Positions 1 through 11,100 of a stretch of 64,000 nucleotides of DNA are shown here, piece after piece. The position numbers and the translations under genes are program-made. Every line of letters begins with the position of its first letter. The stretch's first letter is position 1. The stretch comes from Paracyclopina nana (taxonomy: Eukaryota > Arthropoda > Copepoda > Cyclopoida > Cyclopettidae), in assembly GCA_019096065.1 (NCBI GenBank), contig JAGUCH010000009.1, positions 10,001 to 74,000 on the forward strand, written 5' to 3'. The notes beneath the pieces are model-generated. The model had not been told where the DNA came from and searched no databases. It was given only the letters and a program-made list of their open reading frames with translations.

Positions 1-517
1 CTAACCTAACCTAACCTAACCTAACCTAACCTAATCCCAACCTAACCTAACCTAACCTAACCTAACCTAACCTAACCTAACCTAACCTAACCTAACCTAA
101 CCTAACCTAACCTAACCTAACCTAACCTAACCTAACCTAACCTAACCTAACCTAACCTAACCTAACCTAACCTAACCTAACCTAACCTAACCTAACCTAA
201 CCTAACCTAACCTAACCTAACCTAACCTAACCTAACCTAACCTAACCTAACCTAACCTAACCTAACCTAACCTAACCTAACCTAACCTAACCTAACCTAA
301 CCTAACCTAACCTAACCTAACCTAACCTAACCTAACCTAACCTAACCTAACCTAACCTAACCTAACCTAATCTAACTCTAACCTAACCTAACCTAACCTA
401 ACCTAACCTAACCTAACCTAACCTAACCTAACCTAACCTAACCTAACCTAACCTAACCTAACCTAACCTAACCTAACCTAACCTAACCTAACCTAACCTA
501 ACCTAACCTAACCTAAC
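1..517. repeat. Telomere repeat (CCTAA)n / TTAGG
   Basis: Nearly uninterrupted CCTAA pentamers run from base 1. Degenerate units occur near 33-41 (TAATCCCAA) and 369-380 (TCTAACTCTAA). The C-rich strand reads 5'->3' from the left edge, as expected for a left chromosome end rather than an interstitial block. TTAGG is the ancestral arthropod telomere repeat; the nematode TTAGGC and vertebrate TTAGGG units do not fit. The degenerate units suggest the inner part is no longer renewed by telomerase. The full terminal length cannot be judged from an assembly edge. Confidence 0.97.
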
Positions 518-1370
518 ACACAAAAATTCAGCTCATTTGGTTGACTGGGAGCGGAGAAAAATGGAAGTCTTTCATTTGGCGGAATTTTGAAAAACGCGCA
601 ATAGAAACCCCCACTCAAATTGGAAGGCCTACTCATGTACCAAATTTCACGAAAATCGGTCCGCCCATTCCACAAGGATCACAAGTATCCCTCATAGCGC
701 CGATATACACATCCCCTTTAATTTTTACTTAAATGATTCGGTAAACTTGTAATTTCCATACCATAAACAAAATTAGCAATTATTTATTTTTTCAAAATGA
801 TCAAATTGTAGCTAAAATTATGAAATTTGAGTCCCCATTTATGTTAAGTTGACCTTAATTTGAATTAGCACTTGACTAATGATGCAAGCATCTAAAAATG
901 GGGCCATTATTTTTGGGAAAGTAAACTCCAAAATGAAAATATATTGGTATTGATCAAGTTCATATTACGGATGTAGTGTTAAAAAATATTTTTTTAGGTT
1001 CTTTACTTACAAAAGTTGAAACCGTAAAATTTTTTTCTCTTTAATGTTCATATATAGTAGAGATAGACTTTATTTCGATCCTCCACTATAGAATTCTTAA
1101 CCAAAACAAAGTGGTTGACAATCGCAGCTCAAATAATGGGATACTGTACAATATTCGAAATTGCCGCGTTTTTTTTGTTGAGGTTGGGTTGACAAAAAAG
1201 CTCCAGTCGGAATTGTAAAAACGTTCCGCCAATCTTTATAAGTCTAGTGTTTAGTTACACCGCCTTTTTAAACATTGCCCTAAAATCAATGCTCGTTTTA
1301 CCTGGCTTGGGCTAAATTAGCCAAGCACCCCTCACTTCCATTTCCTAGCTTCACTCAACCAACAACAAAG
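518..1370. other. Subtelomeric AT-rich DNA, no gene recognised
   Basis: This separates the telomere from the first candidate gene. Apart from the retroelement-like patch near 590-735 it is AT-rich single-copy-looking sequence with poly-T/poly-A runs. I see no open frame with protein-like composition. The last ~70 bases before the ATG at 1371 are likely the 5' leader of the small gene that starts there. Confidence 0.6.
590..735 (+). mobile_element. Possible remnant of a non-LTR retroelement 3' end
   Basis: The stretch around 636-663 (CCAAATTTCACGAAAATCGG, then TCCGCC) resembles a phrase I associate with 3' ends of arthropod RTE-like non-LTR elements, where an 'aaatttcatgaaaatcggt' motif precedes a short tail. 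This is a resemblance from memory, not an alignment. No reverse transcriptase is present. Confidence 0.3.
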
Positions 1371-2159
1371 ATGGCAGCTGATCAAAGGTAAGCTTTTTGC
1401 CTTATATTTTGAGCTTTTTCGTCCTTATTTTGGCCCAATTTTCAACGTTTCTCTTCTTGTCTCATCCCAAAACACCAATTACGCATTGCGGCCTTCAACA
1501 TTCAAGCTCAAATCCCACAGAAAACAGATGAAATTTGGCCTTTAAACAGCATGCTGTCATTAATTTAGGGTCAATTACTTAGATTCTGCAGATTTTGGAG
1601 ATTTCGCACGATTATAACCAAATTTTCAACATTTTTCTTCTCGTCTCAACCCAAACACAAATTACGCATTGCGGCCTTTAACATTCAAGCACAAATCACA
1701 CAGAAAACAGATCAAATTCGGCCTTTTCAAAGCATGCTTTCATTAATTTAGGATCAATTACATACATTTTTCAGATTTTGTACGATTTCTACCCAATTTT
1801 GAGCATTTCTCTTCTTGTCTCAACCAAAACACCTATTACGCATTCCAGCCTTTAACTTTCACGATAAAATCATGCAGAAAACTCTTTTATCTTGCTTTTA
1901 CAGGGCATTTTTTTATATGTACTTATGAATGTCCCACAATGATATTATTTTTAGCACTATTGAGACTCTTTTGGATGATGTCCACCAATATGAGGTGTTC
2001 AACGCCAGTATGGACATCATTGACATCATTTTAAATGAAGTCATTGTGGAGCCTCATGTCCCTGATACCTACACCATGACGGAATATGGCCCCTGTAGAC
2101 GGATCGGTGCAGGAATCTACGTAGGAGAAAAAAACAAGATTGAGACAACATTTGCCTAG
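1371..2159 (+). CDS. Small two-exon gene, unknown acidic 73-aa protein
   Basis: Not recognised. Exon 1 (1371-1387) begins ATGGCAGCTGATCAAAG and ends at a consensus donor, GTAAGC. Exon 2 (1955-2159) follows the acceptor TTTTTAG and keeps the frame, the split codon AG|C giving Ser. The product starts MAADQSTIETLLDDVHQYEV and ends with TAG at 2157-2159. It is rich in Asp, Glu, Ile and Val, with no signal peptide or membrane segment. The start is favoured by the AACAAAGATGG context and the clean splice. The 567-nt intron holds a ~180-bp tandem repeat. The gene lies only ~850 bp from the telomere. It may instead be the 5' part of a longer, now broken gene running through 3065. Confidence 0.5.
1433..1905. 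repeat. ~180-bp tandem repeat, about 2.6 copies, in an intron
   Basis: Three successive copies start near 1433, 1618 and 1791 with CCAATTTT..A.CNTTT. All share ATTACGCATTGCGGCC-like and CACAGAAAACAGAT-like segments at matching offsets. The third copy is truncated and more diverged. The array fills most of the intron between 1387 and 1955. Confidence 0.85.
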
Positions 2160-2301
2160 CCTTTTGTTGTTGCAAATGTCAGTAAGAAAAAAAGTAAGTT
2201 GATTGATTCCTGGGGGGGGATTCGTTAAGTCACTTTATATTGATATTGGTTGAGCCTGATCTATTTCTTTTATTCTTTCATGGCAATGTGTTCTTTTGTA
2301 G

Positions 2302-2774
2302 AAAAATGTTCTATGCTCAAGCCCACCAGGGACTTGCGGAAGGAGGTGCTTGCTCTCAAAAAAGAGCTACACTACCATCGAGTGCTGGGCCAAATGGGCG
2401 TGTCTGGCCATAATGAAAAAGTTGACCAGATGATGAAGGAAGAATTCTGCACTCGTTTCTGGCAAATTTTCATTAAAAAAATTATCCGTTTAACGGCATA
2501 AGAATTGGCAAGCAAGCTCACTAAGCGCGTTTTTCCTCACACTCCTGAAGATTGTGAGGAATGCGATAAGTTCCGGGAAGCTTGAGAGCTGCTTCGTGAT
2601 ATTCGGGAAGCTGCTCCATCTGGACTCCTTCCAACTGGCGACAATACATGGCGCCCAACCAGTCCAGAGCCGTTAACTTCAAGACCTGCAACTGCACCTC
2701 AACCTGCTCCTGTACCTGGAAGGCCAAATAGAAATCCTGTTACTTGTTTCAAACAATTAAGAACACCTAGTTAA
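2302..2774 (+). pseudogene. Broken coding frame with two in-frame stops
   Basis: After an acceptor-like TTCTTTTGTAG, one frame carries protein-like sequence for ~470 nt. It has a charged helical segment (TRDLRKEVLALKKELHYHRV), then a stop TAA at 2499-2501. The frame continues with plausible composition (TPEDCEECDKFREA), a second stop TGA near 2583, and a Pro/Ala-rich tail ending at TAA 2772-2774. Same-frame composition across both stops suggests a decayed gene rather than unrelated exons. I see no splice pair that removes both stops. It lies between the 73-aa gene and the zinc-finger exon and may once have linked them. Confidence 0.45.
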
Positions 2775-2793
2775 TAACCATTTTCCTATTTAG

Positions 2794-3065
2794 GCAAACT
2801 TCATTGTTCCCAGGCCATTGTCACGACTGATGGCGCATCTTTCACTTTGAATTGGAAGATGCCAAGCCAAATTGTGCAGAAGCGTGCCTATAGCGCCCAG
2901 GACAAAGATTTGACTTGCCAATATTGTGACAAACAATTTCACAATGGCTCTGCAATGAGTCGACATGTTAACGCCAAACACTTTGACGCCCAAAAGAAAT
3001 ATCCCAAGTGCGAAACCATGGTAGAAACGACATGTAAAAAGATCCGTAAAATGATAGGATATTAG
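2794..3065 (+). CDS. C2H2 zinc-finger terminal exon (orphan or part of a broken gene)
   Basis: After the acceptor CCTATTTAG (ends 2793) a frame opens at 2796 and runs to TAG/TAA at 3063-3065. It encodes one classical C2H2 finger, CQYCDKQFHNGSAMSRHVNAKH in two parts: C-x2-C, twelve residues with the conserved Phe, then H-x4-H. A basic tail with two further cysteines and KKIRKMIGY follows. Such fingers bind nucleic acid, but one finger gives no specific function. No upstream exon with matching phase was found: the preceding frame needs a phase-1 donor that I cannot locate. It may be the 3' end of the decayed gene just upstream. Confidence 0.5.
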
Positions 3066-3691
3066 GTATACTAATTTCAGTTTGCTTCTCTTTCATTTTC
3101 TCCCACTCTTCCCTAACATTAGAATTGGTTAACCTAGTTCTTTGCGTAAAAATTAAGGTTTACACACACAACCTAACCTGCATAGTCTCCAAAAATTAAT
3201 GATATTCTCAAAATGAGGTTTTAAGCTTTCTTCCGAGAATTTGCCCAAAAGTCTCTTGGTGGCAATCGAGAAAGGAGTATCCTTGGTTGTTAAGGAAAGT
3301 CATTCTGTTGTCGTGTTTAGTGTTGACATTGTTAGTTTTTGCACTGACTTTGTCAATTGTTTAGCAACTGTTAGCAATTGTTAAGGCGACTACAGTGCAT
3401 AGGTGACTCAATTAAATGTGATGAAATGAGACAAAAAAAAAAAAGAATCATGAAGGATAAGAATGTATCTTTTCAAAATAATCATAGGCCTTAAACTTTG
3501 ATGGTGTTAATTCAATCAGTTAAGATACATAGACATTATTCATCATTTTAGCAAATTTTTTTCCCGCAAAGAATAAAAATCAGTTGGAGACTTCATTTTC
3601 GAAGGGTTTATTTGGCTCATCGAGCTTCTTCAGCGTTAAATATTTAACAGCAACTGACAATGAAAGAAAGCTATATAAGATTAGCTGCAAA
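3066..3691. other. Intergenic DNA upstream of the EGF/Kelch gene
   Basis: AT-rich with no gene. It has a short poly-A run near 3432 and a tiny interstitial telomere-like patch (AACCTAACCT near 3170). The last ~100 bases hold an open frame continuous with the next gene but lacking an ATG until 3692, so they are probably leader or promoter. Confidence 0.6.
3672..3680 (+). promoter_or_regulatory. TATA-like motif just upstream of the EGF/Kelch start codon
   Basis: TATATAAGA lies ~20 nt before the ATG at 3692. If it is a real TATA box, transcription would start at ~3700 and the in-frame ATG at 3701 would be used with almost no leader. It could also be a chance AT-rich match with the true promoter further upstream. 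Confidence 0.25.
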
Positions 3692-6278
3692 ATGTTCAGC
3701 ATGTTGACATTTCTAACAAAAATTGCTTTGCTCACTAACCTTTTTGTGGGATTATCCTCAACTAGCTTTTTTGGTAGAACAACAAACATATCCAAGACTG
3801 CTTGGAGTGCTGCAGTGAAAATGACAAGTGCGAATATTGCTGACACACTCATTGAATGCAGTGCAACTTGCCAAGCATTCAAGCAGATTCATGGTTGCAA
3901 TGGATTTCAGTTTGACAAGTCCACCAAAATATGTCAACTGGCTAACCTCACATTCCTGGAAGATGAGCAACCAAATGTAGAAAATGCGGTAACTCCATCA
4001 TATCTTGACAATTAACTGCCTAACTAATGCAAGTATCTTTAAATAGTTGTTTTACTTTGATATGAGTTTTGTTGGAAAGATAAAAATGGGTTGCTATGGC
4101 AGCACTGACTGTTGCAGGCCTTACAATCAGTGTAATTTATTTGAGGGAGATTGCAGCTCTGATGATGATTGCGTGGGGGGAGGAAGTGTATGTGGCACGA
4201 AGAATTGCCTAACATTGGGCATTGCAAACAGGGTTGGTGGACAATGGGATAGCAATGACGATTGCTGCGAAAGAAGGTGCACTCCAGACCACCCATGTCC
4301 TCAAGGAGATGGGCATTGTGAGACAAATGCAGACTGCATCAAGCCATCCTGGCAATCTTGTGTAGCCAAAAGTTGTCTGAACAACAGCTTTTTCCCTCTC
4401 TCAACATTTTCAAGCAATAATGCAGACAAATATGCTGCTGATGATAATTGCTGTTTGAGGAACTGCCGGCCTGATGCCAAATGCAATCACAACACTGAAG
4501 GCTGTGAGACTGATGACGATTGCAATGCTGGTTATGAATGTTTAGCCGATGGATTTTGCATGGATGTCGATGAATGTGCTGCAAATGGAATTGGTCCATC
4601 ATATTGCAGCCAGAATGCTGAATGCGTCAACACAATTGGCTCTTTCACTTGTCAATGTTATGCAGGGTATGAGCTTCATGTCCCAAATGTAGGATGCTCC
4701 GACATCAATGAATGCTTGCAAAACCCTGCTCCAGGATGTGCTCTGAGGACAGCTTGCACAAATTTAGATGGATCTCATTCATGTGAGTGTAGACCTGGGT
4801 ACACGGGTGATCCCTATGCTGAATGTTTAGACATTGATGAATGCACTCTTGGTGGAATGTATGCATGCACCTTTGGTGCAAAATCAGGAGTGGCTGATAT
4901 GGCATGCGTCAATTGGCCAGGATCATACAAGTGTGTTGACTCAGCCATTATCAATGGTGGCCTAAGCTATCAGTGGCACATGATTAGCGCTAGAAACAAA
5001 GACAACCCAACAACTTCACTGACGAAATGTCAAAACCATGGTCTACCAAACATGGCAAACAATCGATTCTTACCCATGACTGTTTATGTCAATGACTACC
5101 TCATTGTTTGTGGTGGCATCTTAAGAGGTGTTGCAGACTTAAGGGATTGTCAAAAGCTGAATCTAACTACAAAAGTTTATGAGCCTATGGCAAGCATGAT
5201 GAGGTTCAGAAGGCACATGACTCTTAACTATGTTGAAGACAAAATATATGCCTTGGGTGGTTATAGGCTCAATGGGGGTGTGAGCGGAAATCCAGTACAA
5301 GCTACATCTGAAACTGGCACCCCTTGTGAAAAAACCATGGAAGAATATGACATAGAATTCAACACATGGTCTTGGTCGCCCCCACTTCCAGAATCTTATG
5401 GCATCCATAGGCATTGTGCGGTCTCTGTTGATCATCGCCTTTTTGTTTTGGGAGGCGACAAGTGCTCAGGCAGCCTAGACAAAGCCTACATCTATGACAC
5501 AAGGGCTAGGTCATGGACGCTGTTGAGTGGGAGGCGGCCGATATCAGCCTATGACTTGGCTTGCGCCCAAGTGTATTTTCCTGATGGGAAGCAAGCCATT
5601 GTTGCTGCAGGAGGCCACACAACTGATGTTGGCAGGAGGAGCAATGTCCATTACCTTGACTTGAGCAACATTGATGGAAATTGGGTGACAATGCCAAGCC
5701 TCCCAGTTCTCTGGGGCAACATGCCCCATCTCGCTTACTTGGGCAAGTAAGTATGTCAATCAAAAATAATAATACTTCATCAGTGGCAACTAGTAAGCCG
5801 TTCTATTCAAATTATTTTTCAATTGTCTTATAGAACATTGGTGATGTGGAGTGGCTATGCTGACAATTGGGGCTGGGTTCCAACCCTGGTTTACGTGATG
5901 GATTGGTCAACTAACCAGTGGACAAGAAATGCCAATAGCAGGCTGGGAGGGAATGAAGAGTGGAATGCTTTCTCAGTCATCTCGTCCACTCACTTTCCAA
6001 CCCTGGATTGCTTCAACACTCAGTGGTCTTCATGCGTCGCAACTAAAGTCAACAATCCTGGCAATGATGTATCAAGTACACTGACTGCATCCCTTGAGGA
6101 CTGTGCAGATTATTGCTTTTCTGTACCTGGTTGCATTGTGTGGGCAAGGCGAGAATCCAATGGAGAGTGTTTTGCTAAAAGTGCTGCATCACCAGATACT
6201 GCGGATCAAGACATAACAAGGGGCTATATGAGCAACTGCTTTTACCATTGGTTGGGCAATTCAACGACACAGCCATAA
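3692..6278 (+). CDS. Secreted PAN / Cys-rich / EGF-Ca / Kelch / PAN-like protein
   Basis: Three exons (3692-3988, 4047-5746, 5834-6278), with 58- and 87-nt introns and matching phases, give 813 aa. The start MFSMLTFLTKIALLTNLFVG looks like a signal peptide; ATG 3701 is an alternative. Domains in order: an Apple/PAN-like segment (~30-95, C..C..GCNGFQF..ICQL); three cysteine modules of C-x(n)-D-D-C type (~120-270); three calcium-binding-type EGF modules opening DVDEC, DINEC and DIDEC (~272, 318, 361), the first two with the N-x(n)-F/H-x-C-x-C pattern; Kelch-type blades with GG motifs and later Trp residues (~440-720); and a C-terminal PAN-like Cys segment (C..DCADYCFSVPGCIVW). This predicts an extracellular adhesion or matrix protein binding protein or glycan partners. 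The domain order is unusual and I recognise no named gene. It converges on the POU gene to its right. Confidence 0.88.
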
Positions 6279-6324
6279 CCTTGCCATCAAACCAATAAGG
6301 CTGACTAAAAAAAAAGCAGTAGAA

Positions 6325-6330
6325 AATAAA
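6325..6330 (+). terminator. Polyadenylation signal AATAAA of the EGF/Kelch gene
   Basis: AATAAA lies 47 nt after the stop at 6278, the usual place for a short 3' UTR. Confidence 0.6.
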
Positions 6331-7859
6331 TATGAATTTGTTTGTTGATTATATTTGTCATCAATGTTTACTTTGGTTTGGCTTCAAAAATTGATATTTT
6401 TAAAAAAAGGAGGTAAATATAATTTAGATAACCTAGTTACCCAACAGAAGGACTCTAACTTCTTGATTTGTTAAGTATCTAGATATAGTGGTTACTACTG
6501 ATTTAAAACCATTAAAAACATTGAAACCACTTATCTGCTAAGGTCTTTATTTCAAGCCACTGCTCGAAGCGCAAAAACGTGGAAACTCAGTTTTTTTCAG
6601 CAGTGGAAGCTGAAATTCCAGATGTTGCCCATTTTAAAGGCCGCTGGGATCGCCCAATCTCAATGTTATTTTTAGTAAACTTTTAAATTTTTTTAAATTC
6701 AAATAGGAAGAATTAAAAAGTTTGCTTTTTTTATGAGAGATAAATTGAATCCGGATTCGATGAGCATTCAATGATTTCAGGATTTAAACTTGCATGAATC
6801 GGATTCTTTGCAAGTTGAGGGAAATTGAGGCCAACAGCATTTTAAAATTGCCAACTATTTTCTTTATTGGCGGCCGAAATAGGACCTACAAGGATCTACA
6901 GGTACTAAAACTACTTTTGCAGTTTACGAATTTTTTCTATTACACCAATGGCAGTAGATCCTAATCCGTCGTGGATGCAATTTTTAGGACCTGAAATGGA
7001 TCAAAGTTGCATCATCCAAGGTCAATAGCAGTTCAATGGTATTTTTGCAAAAAATTATCCAGAGATGGCGTTGTCTTCATTTTCGGGGCTTTTTTGCCGT
7101 GAGCGCCATCTTTTTAGTGAGAATTACTAGTGTTAAGATTGACTATTTTGGCTCCTTTGCATAAACACCCGGAGATTTTCATAACAGCCTATCAAGCAAA
7201 GTTATGCTTGTTAATTTCTGGTTTTTGCGGAGTGAGCATACAAATCTAAGGCAAAAATTATAGAACAGCCTTACATTTCCAGCTTACAGAAAAAACAAGA
7301 TTCAAAAGCAGCAAAGACTTTGCTATTAGCATCTATTAAATCTAGCTTTTTGGCCATGTTTGATGACGTCACATCTGCACGAACTTTTAGCGCCATCTAT
7401 TGCAGGCAACCAAACTAAAATATTGAGATTTTCCCACTACATCAAAGATAGTGGGCTGAAAAACTGCTGTTGAAATGATTAGACCAGAAATATCATCGCT
7501 TAATATCATCATGGGTGAGTGTATTGAGTGCATTTTCTCATCGCTTTTGAGCAAAACACAGGCGTGAGTACATCAAATGTAGTCAAAAATCAGAACTAAA
7601 ACATGGGGATTTTCCATTTGTTTGGGGTGGTAACATTAACAATCTAAATTGAGCGTATATAGTTAAAGAATTTGGGTTCGTGGTGACTAGAGATCATAAT
7701 AATTATAGTATTTTTATACAGTTAAAAAATCCTCTGTGGTCAGTAGTTCTCCTTTTTAATGCAGTAATCTCCATCATTGTTGTAGGTCAGGTGTGGTGGC
7801 CACGCCCTCGCGTACTCCTCGTTGTTGGCCTCTTGATTAGCCGTGGGGTGGGCGTGGCC
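6331..7859. other. Convergent intergenic region and likely POU4 3' UTR
   Basis: It separates the 3' end of the + strand EGF/Kelch gene from the 3' end of the - strand POU gene. It is AT-rich with scattered motifs: AGGACCTACAAGGATCTACA near 6883 and GATGACGTCAC near 7363. The part nearest 7859 probably holds the POU gene's 3' UTR, but I cannot place its poly(A) site. Confidence 0.5.
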
Positions 7860-8199
7860 TCAGAGGCCGTTGCTGCCCTGGGCCGCGAACTTCATCCGCT
7901 TCTGCTTCTGGCGCTGGTTGCAAAACCACACCCGCACCACGTTCTTCTTCAGGTCGAGCTTCTCGGCGATGGCGGCAATCTTCTCGCCCGAGGGGCGGGG
8001 CTGCACCGCGAAATACGCTTCAAGCGACCGCTTCTCCGGCGCCGCAATGCTCGTCCGCTTCCGCTTCTTCTCGCCAGGGGGCAGCACGCCGTTCTCGTTG
8101 CCCGGGTCGCGCTTCGCCGCTTCCGCTTCCTCCAGCCACGCGCTCAGCACCGGCTTCAGCGCGATCATGTTGTTGTGGCTCAGCGTCAACGACTCAAAC
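7860..8199 (-). CDS. acj6: POU4 coding exon 5: end of POU-specific domain, linker, homeodomain
   Basis: Begins after a poly-T acceptor ending GAAG at 8200-8201, completes the split Arg codon, then [16 protein letters not shown]. The linker [10 protein letters not shown] is shorter than the fly one. The whole homeodomain is in this exon; WFCNQR is the DNA-contacting helix. Stop TGA at 7862-7860. GC content and CpG are clearly higher than in flanking DNA. Confidence 0.95.
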
Positions 8200-11100
8200 C
8201 TTCAAAAAAAAAAAAACAATCAGTATTTAACTTTCAAGTTGGGCAGTTGGAGCACAATTCTGACTTTAGGCGAATCAGCCATTTCGCAAATCCGCTTTAT
8301 CACAACTCTAGGACATTTCGCTTATAACAATAGAAGTGATACATTAACAGTCATCTATAAAATATTGAAATCAATGCATTTTTAATGGTATTTGTAAAAA
8401 CCTTAAAATTGTCTTAAAATTGTAAAATAGTCACTAAATTAAGTCGTCAAACTGATTTGGATTGTGCCTTTGGCTGGTAACGGCTAATGTCTCATGTCAA
8501 AATTGAGAAGAATGCAATTTGTTAAAAGTGAGATTTGCCCTGGAAACAAGTTGTCATCCAACTGCTCAGGCAGTTTAAGAAAGCAAAATTATTTTTTTTG
8601 AATTACCTGCATATTGTGCTTTGCGAAAGTGCTCCCACGCCCGGAAGTTTGAGGTTGGCGAGTGCCCTGCCCACATCACATTGCGTCACGCCCAACTTGA
8701 TCCTCCTTTGCTTGAACCTCTCCGCAAACGCCTCGAGCTCCCTACATTGTAACATGAGGCACACATTTAAGTTTTTAAGTTTTTAAGTCTACCTCGGGTC
8801 TGTGTCTGTGTCGGGCAGGTTAACGCTGGGTGTGTGTGCGTGTGGATGGTGGTGAGGATTGATGTGGTGGTGGCTGAGTTGTGGTGACATCATCGACCCG
8901 GTCGAGTGGCTGTACATGGCGCTGTGGTGGCTCAACTGGTTCAGCCCGTGCTCTGACATGGAGGGCGGCAATGACGTCATCACCGCGTTGCTGTTGCTGA
9001 TGACGTCATTGTTGTGGTGAGAGGGCGGACTGCCCAACATGTCCAGTCCGCTCATCGCGGGGTGCTCCATCTGAAAGTTTAAAATGAATCGATCATCCTT
9101 GAAAATTGACCTTAATTGAATTGATATATTAATTGAATCAATAAGTATTCCAGCTCAATCAGTTACAATTCAATAGGCATTATTCAGAATTCTAGTGGAA
9201 TCAATGGGAATTCCAGTGGAATCAAGGAGAATTCCAGTGGAATCAAGGGGAATTCCTGTGGAATCAAGGGGAATTCCAGTGGAATCGATGAGAATTCCAA
9301 TGGAATCAATGAGAACTCCAGTGGAATCAATAGGAATTCTAGTGTGATCAATGAGAATTCCAGTGGAATCGATGAGAATCCTAATAGAATCAATGAGAAT
9401 CCTAATAGAATCAATGAGAATCCTAATAGAATCAATGAGAATCCTAATAGAATCAATGAGAATCCTAATAGAATCAATGAGAATTCCAATAGAATCAATG
9501 AGATTTCTAGTGAAATCAATGAGACTTCAAATGGAATTAAGAATAATTCTAGTGGAATCAATCAGAATTCCAATAGAATATATGATAATTCCAGTTGAAT
9601 CAATGTAAATTCCAAGGAATCGATCAGAATTCTAGAGGATCCTAGCTAAGTTTATGCGGAATTGAATTAAAATCATTCAAGGAAAAGAGAAAAATTCTGG
9701 TGGAAGTTGACAGAAAATGAAATAAAGACAATATATAAAATATATAAGCAAGCTTTCACTTTCGGATTTGAGCTTTCACATGTGAGCAATAGGTGGCGCT
9801 TCAAGATATACGGGAAAGCTTCAACCAAAATTGCGGCGCCACCTTTACGTCAAAACCTCAACTATAGCACAACTTTCTTGGCGAAAAATCATTTTTCAAA
9901 AGTTGTCCGAATTCAAAGCTTTTTTTGGTACTTTGACAACTTTTCATCAAACTTTGATCATCATCATCAAGGGTTTCATTGAAGGCAATTAGTTCAGCCC
10001 AACTTGGAAGGGATCAGCTACAATCAAAGTTTGCTTCCTTTTTGCTAAATAATTAACTCAATCTAAGGCCCTGTTCACCTGCTCTAAATTATGCAATAAG
10101 CAAATTCAAGCCATCTTCAACAAATGACAACAAATTGGCTACACTGAGCATAAAAATAGTCATTTTACTCTTCCAAGCAATTTTGATTTGGTTTTCACAT
10201 TTGCCACAATAGTGTCCACAAAATGGCATTCCTTGAGTTGGCCAATAATTTAAAAAAATTGCATTTATATTGACTTGTTACACATGAATTGATGATGATG
10301 CTGAGAAAGTGAAATTGATGATCATCATACCCAATTAGCAATTACCATGATGCGACACACTCACATATCATCTGCTCTCTGCTAGTGCAACAGCAAATAA
10401 TCAAATAATCAAATTATCCATTACACCCATCATGAATGGGAACAAGATGTGAAATCGATGGCCCAACCCCCATAATAAAAGGGAAAGTCACAATTTCCCT
10501 TCTTGTGAATGTTCTCAAAATATTTAATACTTTTCAATCTGGCTTCAACTTGACTTTAATCGGGCTTCAACTTGACTTTAACCGTGTTTAGTTCTGCTTG
10601 ACTTTACAATGACTTTTTCATTTGCAATTAGACTTCAAATGTGACTTTGCTTTAACTTCATTCTGACTTTGATTCGACTTTTTCTAAACTTCATTACGAC
10701 TTTGACTTGACTTTTTTAAAATTCATTATGTCTTTGATTTGACTTTTCTTAAGCTTCTATATGACTTTGATTTGTCTTTTTTTTTAAATTCAATTTGACT
10801 TTGATTTGACTTTTCTTAAACTTCAATTTGACTTTATTTTGACTTTGCTTTGACTAGAGATGATGCTGTGTAATTAGACGTAAATGTAAACATTTTCTGA
10901 TGGGTCGTGGACTGGTGATGCTGCTGCTGTCGGTGTAAGTTGTCGGTTACCATCTGAGCACATTGCTCCAAATGGGGAAATAGTGAACAGTAATCCACAT
11001 GTTGTACAACAAGAGGGGATTCCCCAGGGGAATCCCCCATCATAATCATACAAAAGGAGGAGAAAAAACCGTTCAGCTGCTCACTTTTATTGTGTAGCAT

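Noticed and set aside
4039..5763. Several antisense ORFs of 60-95 codons opposite the EGF/Kelch gene
   Set aside because: Shadows of the well-supported plus-strand exons.
7680..8385. Plus-strand ORFs of 215 and 180 codons
   Set aside because: Antisense to the POU4 homeodomain exon; Leu/Arg-rich composition reflects the GC-rich opposite strand.
9184..9608. 125-codon ILLGFSL-type ORF and overlapping INENPNR-type ORFs
   Set aside because: Produced by a 21-bp repeat that keeps several frames open on both strands inside POU4 intron 2.
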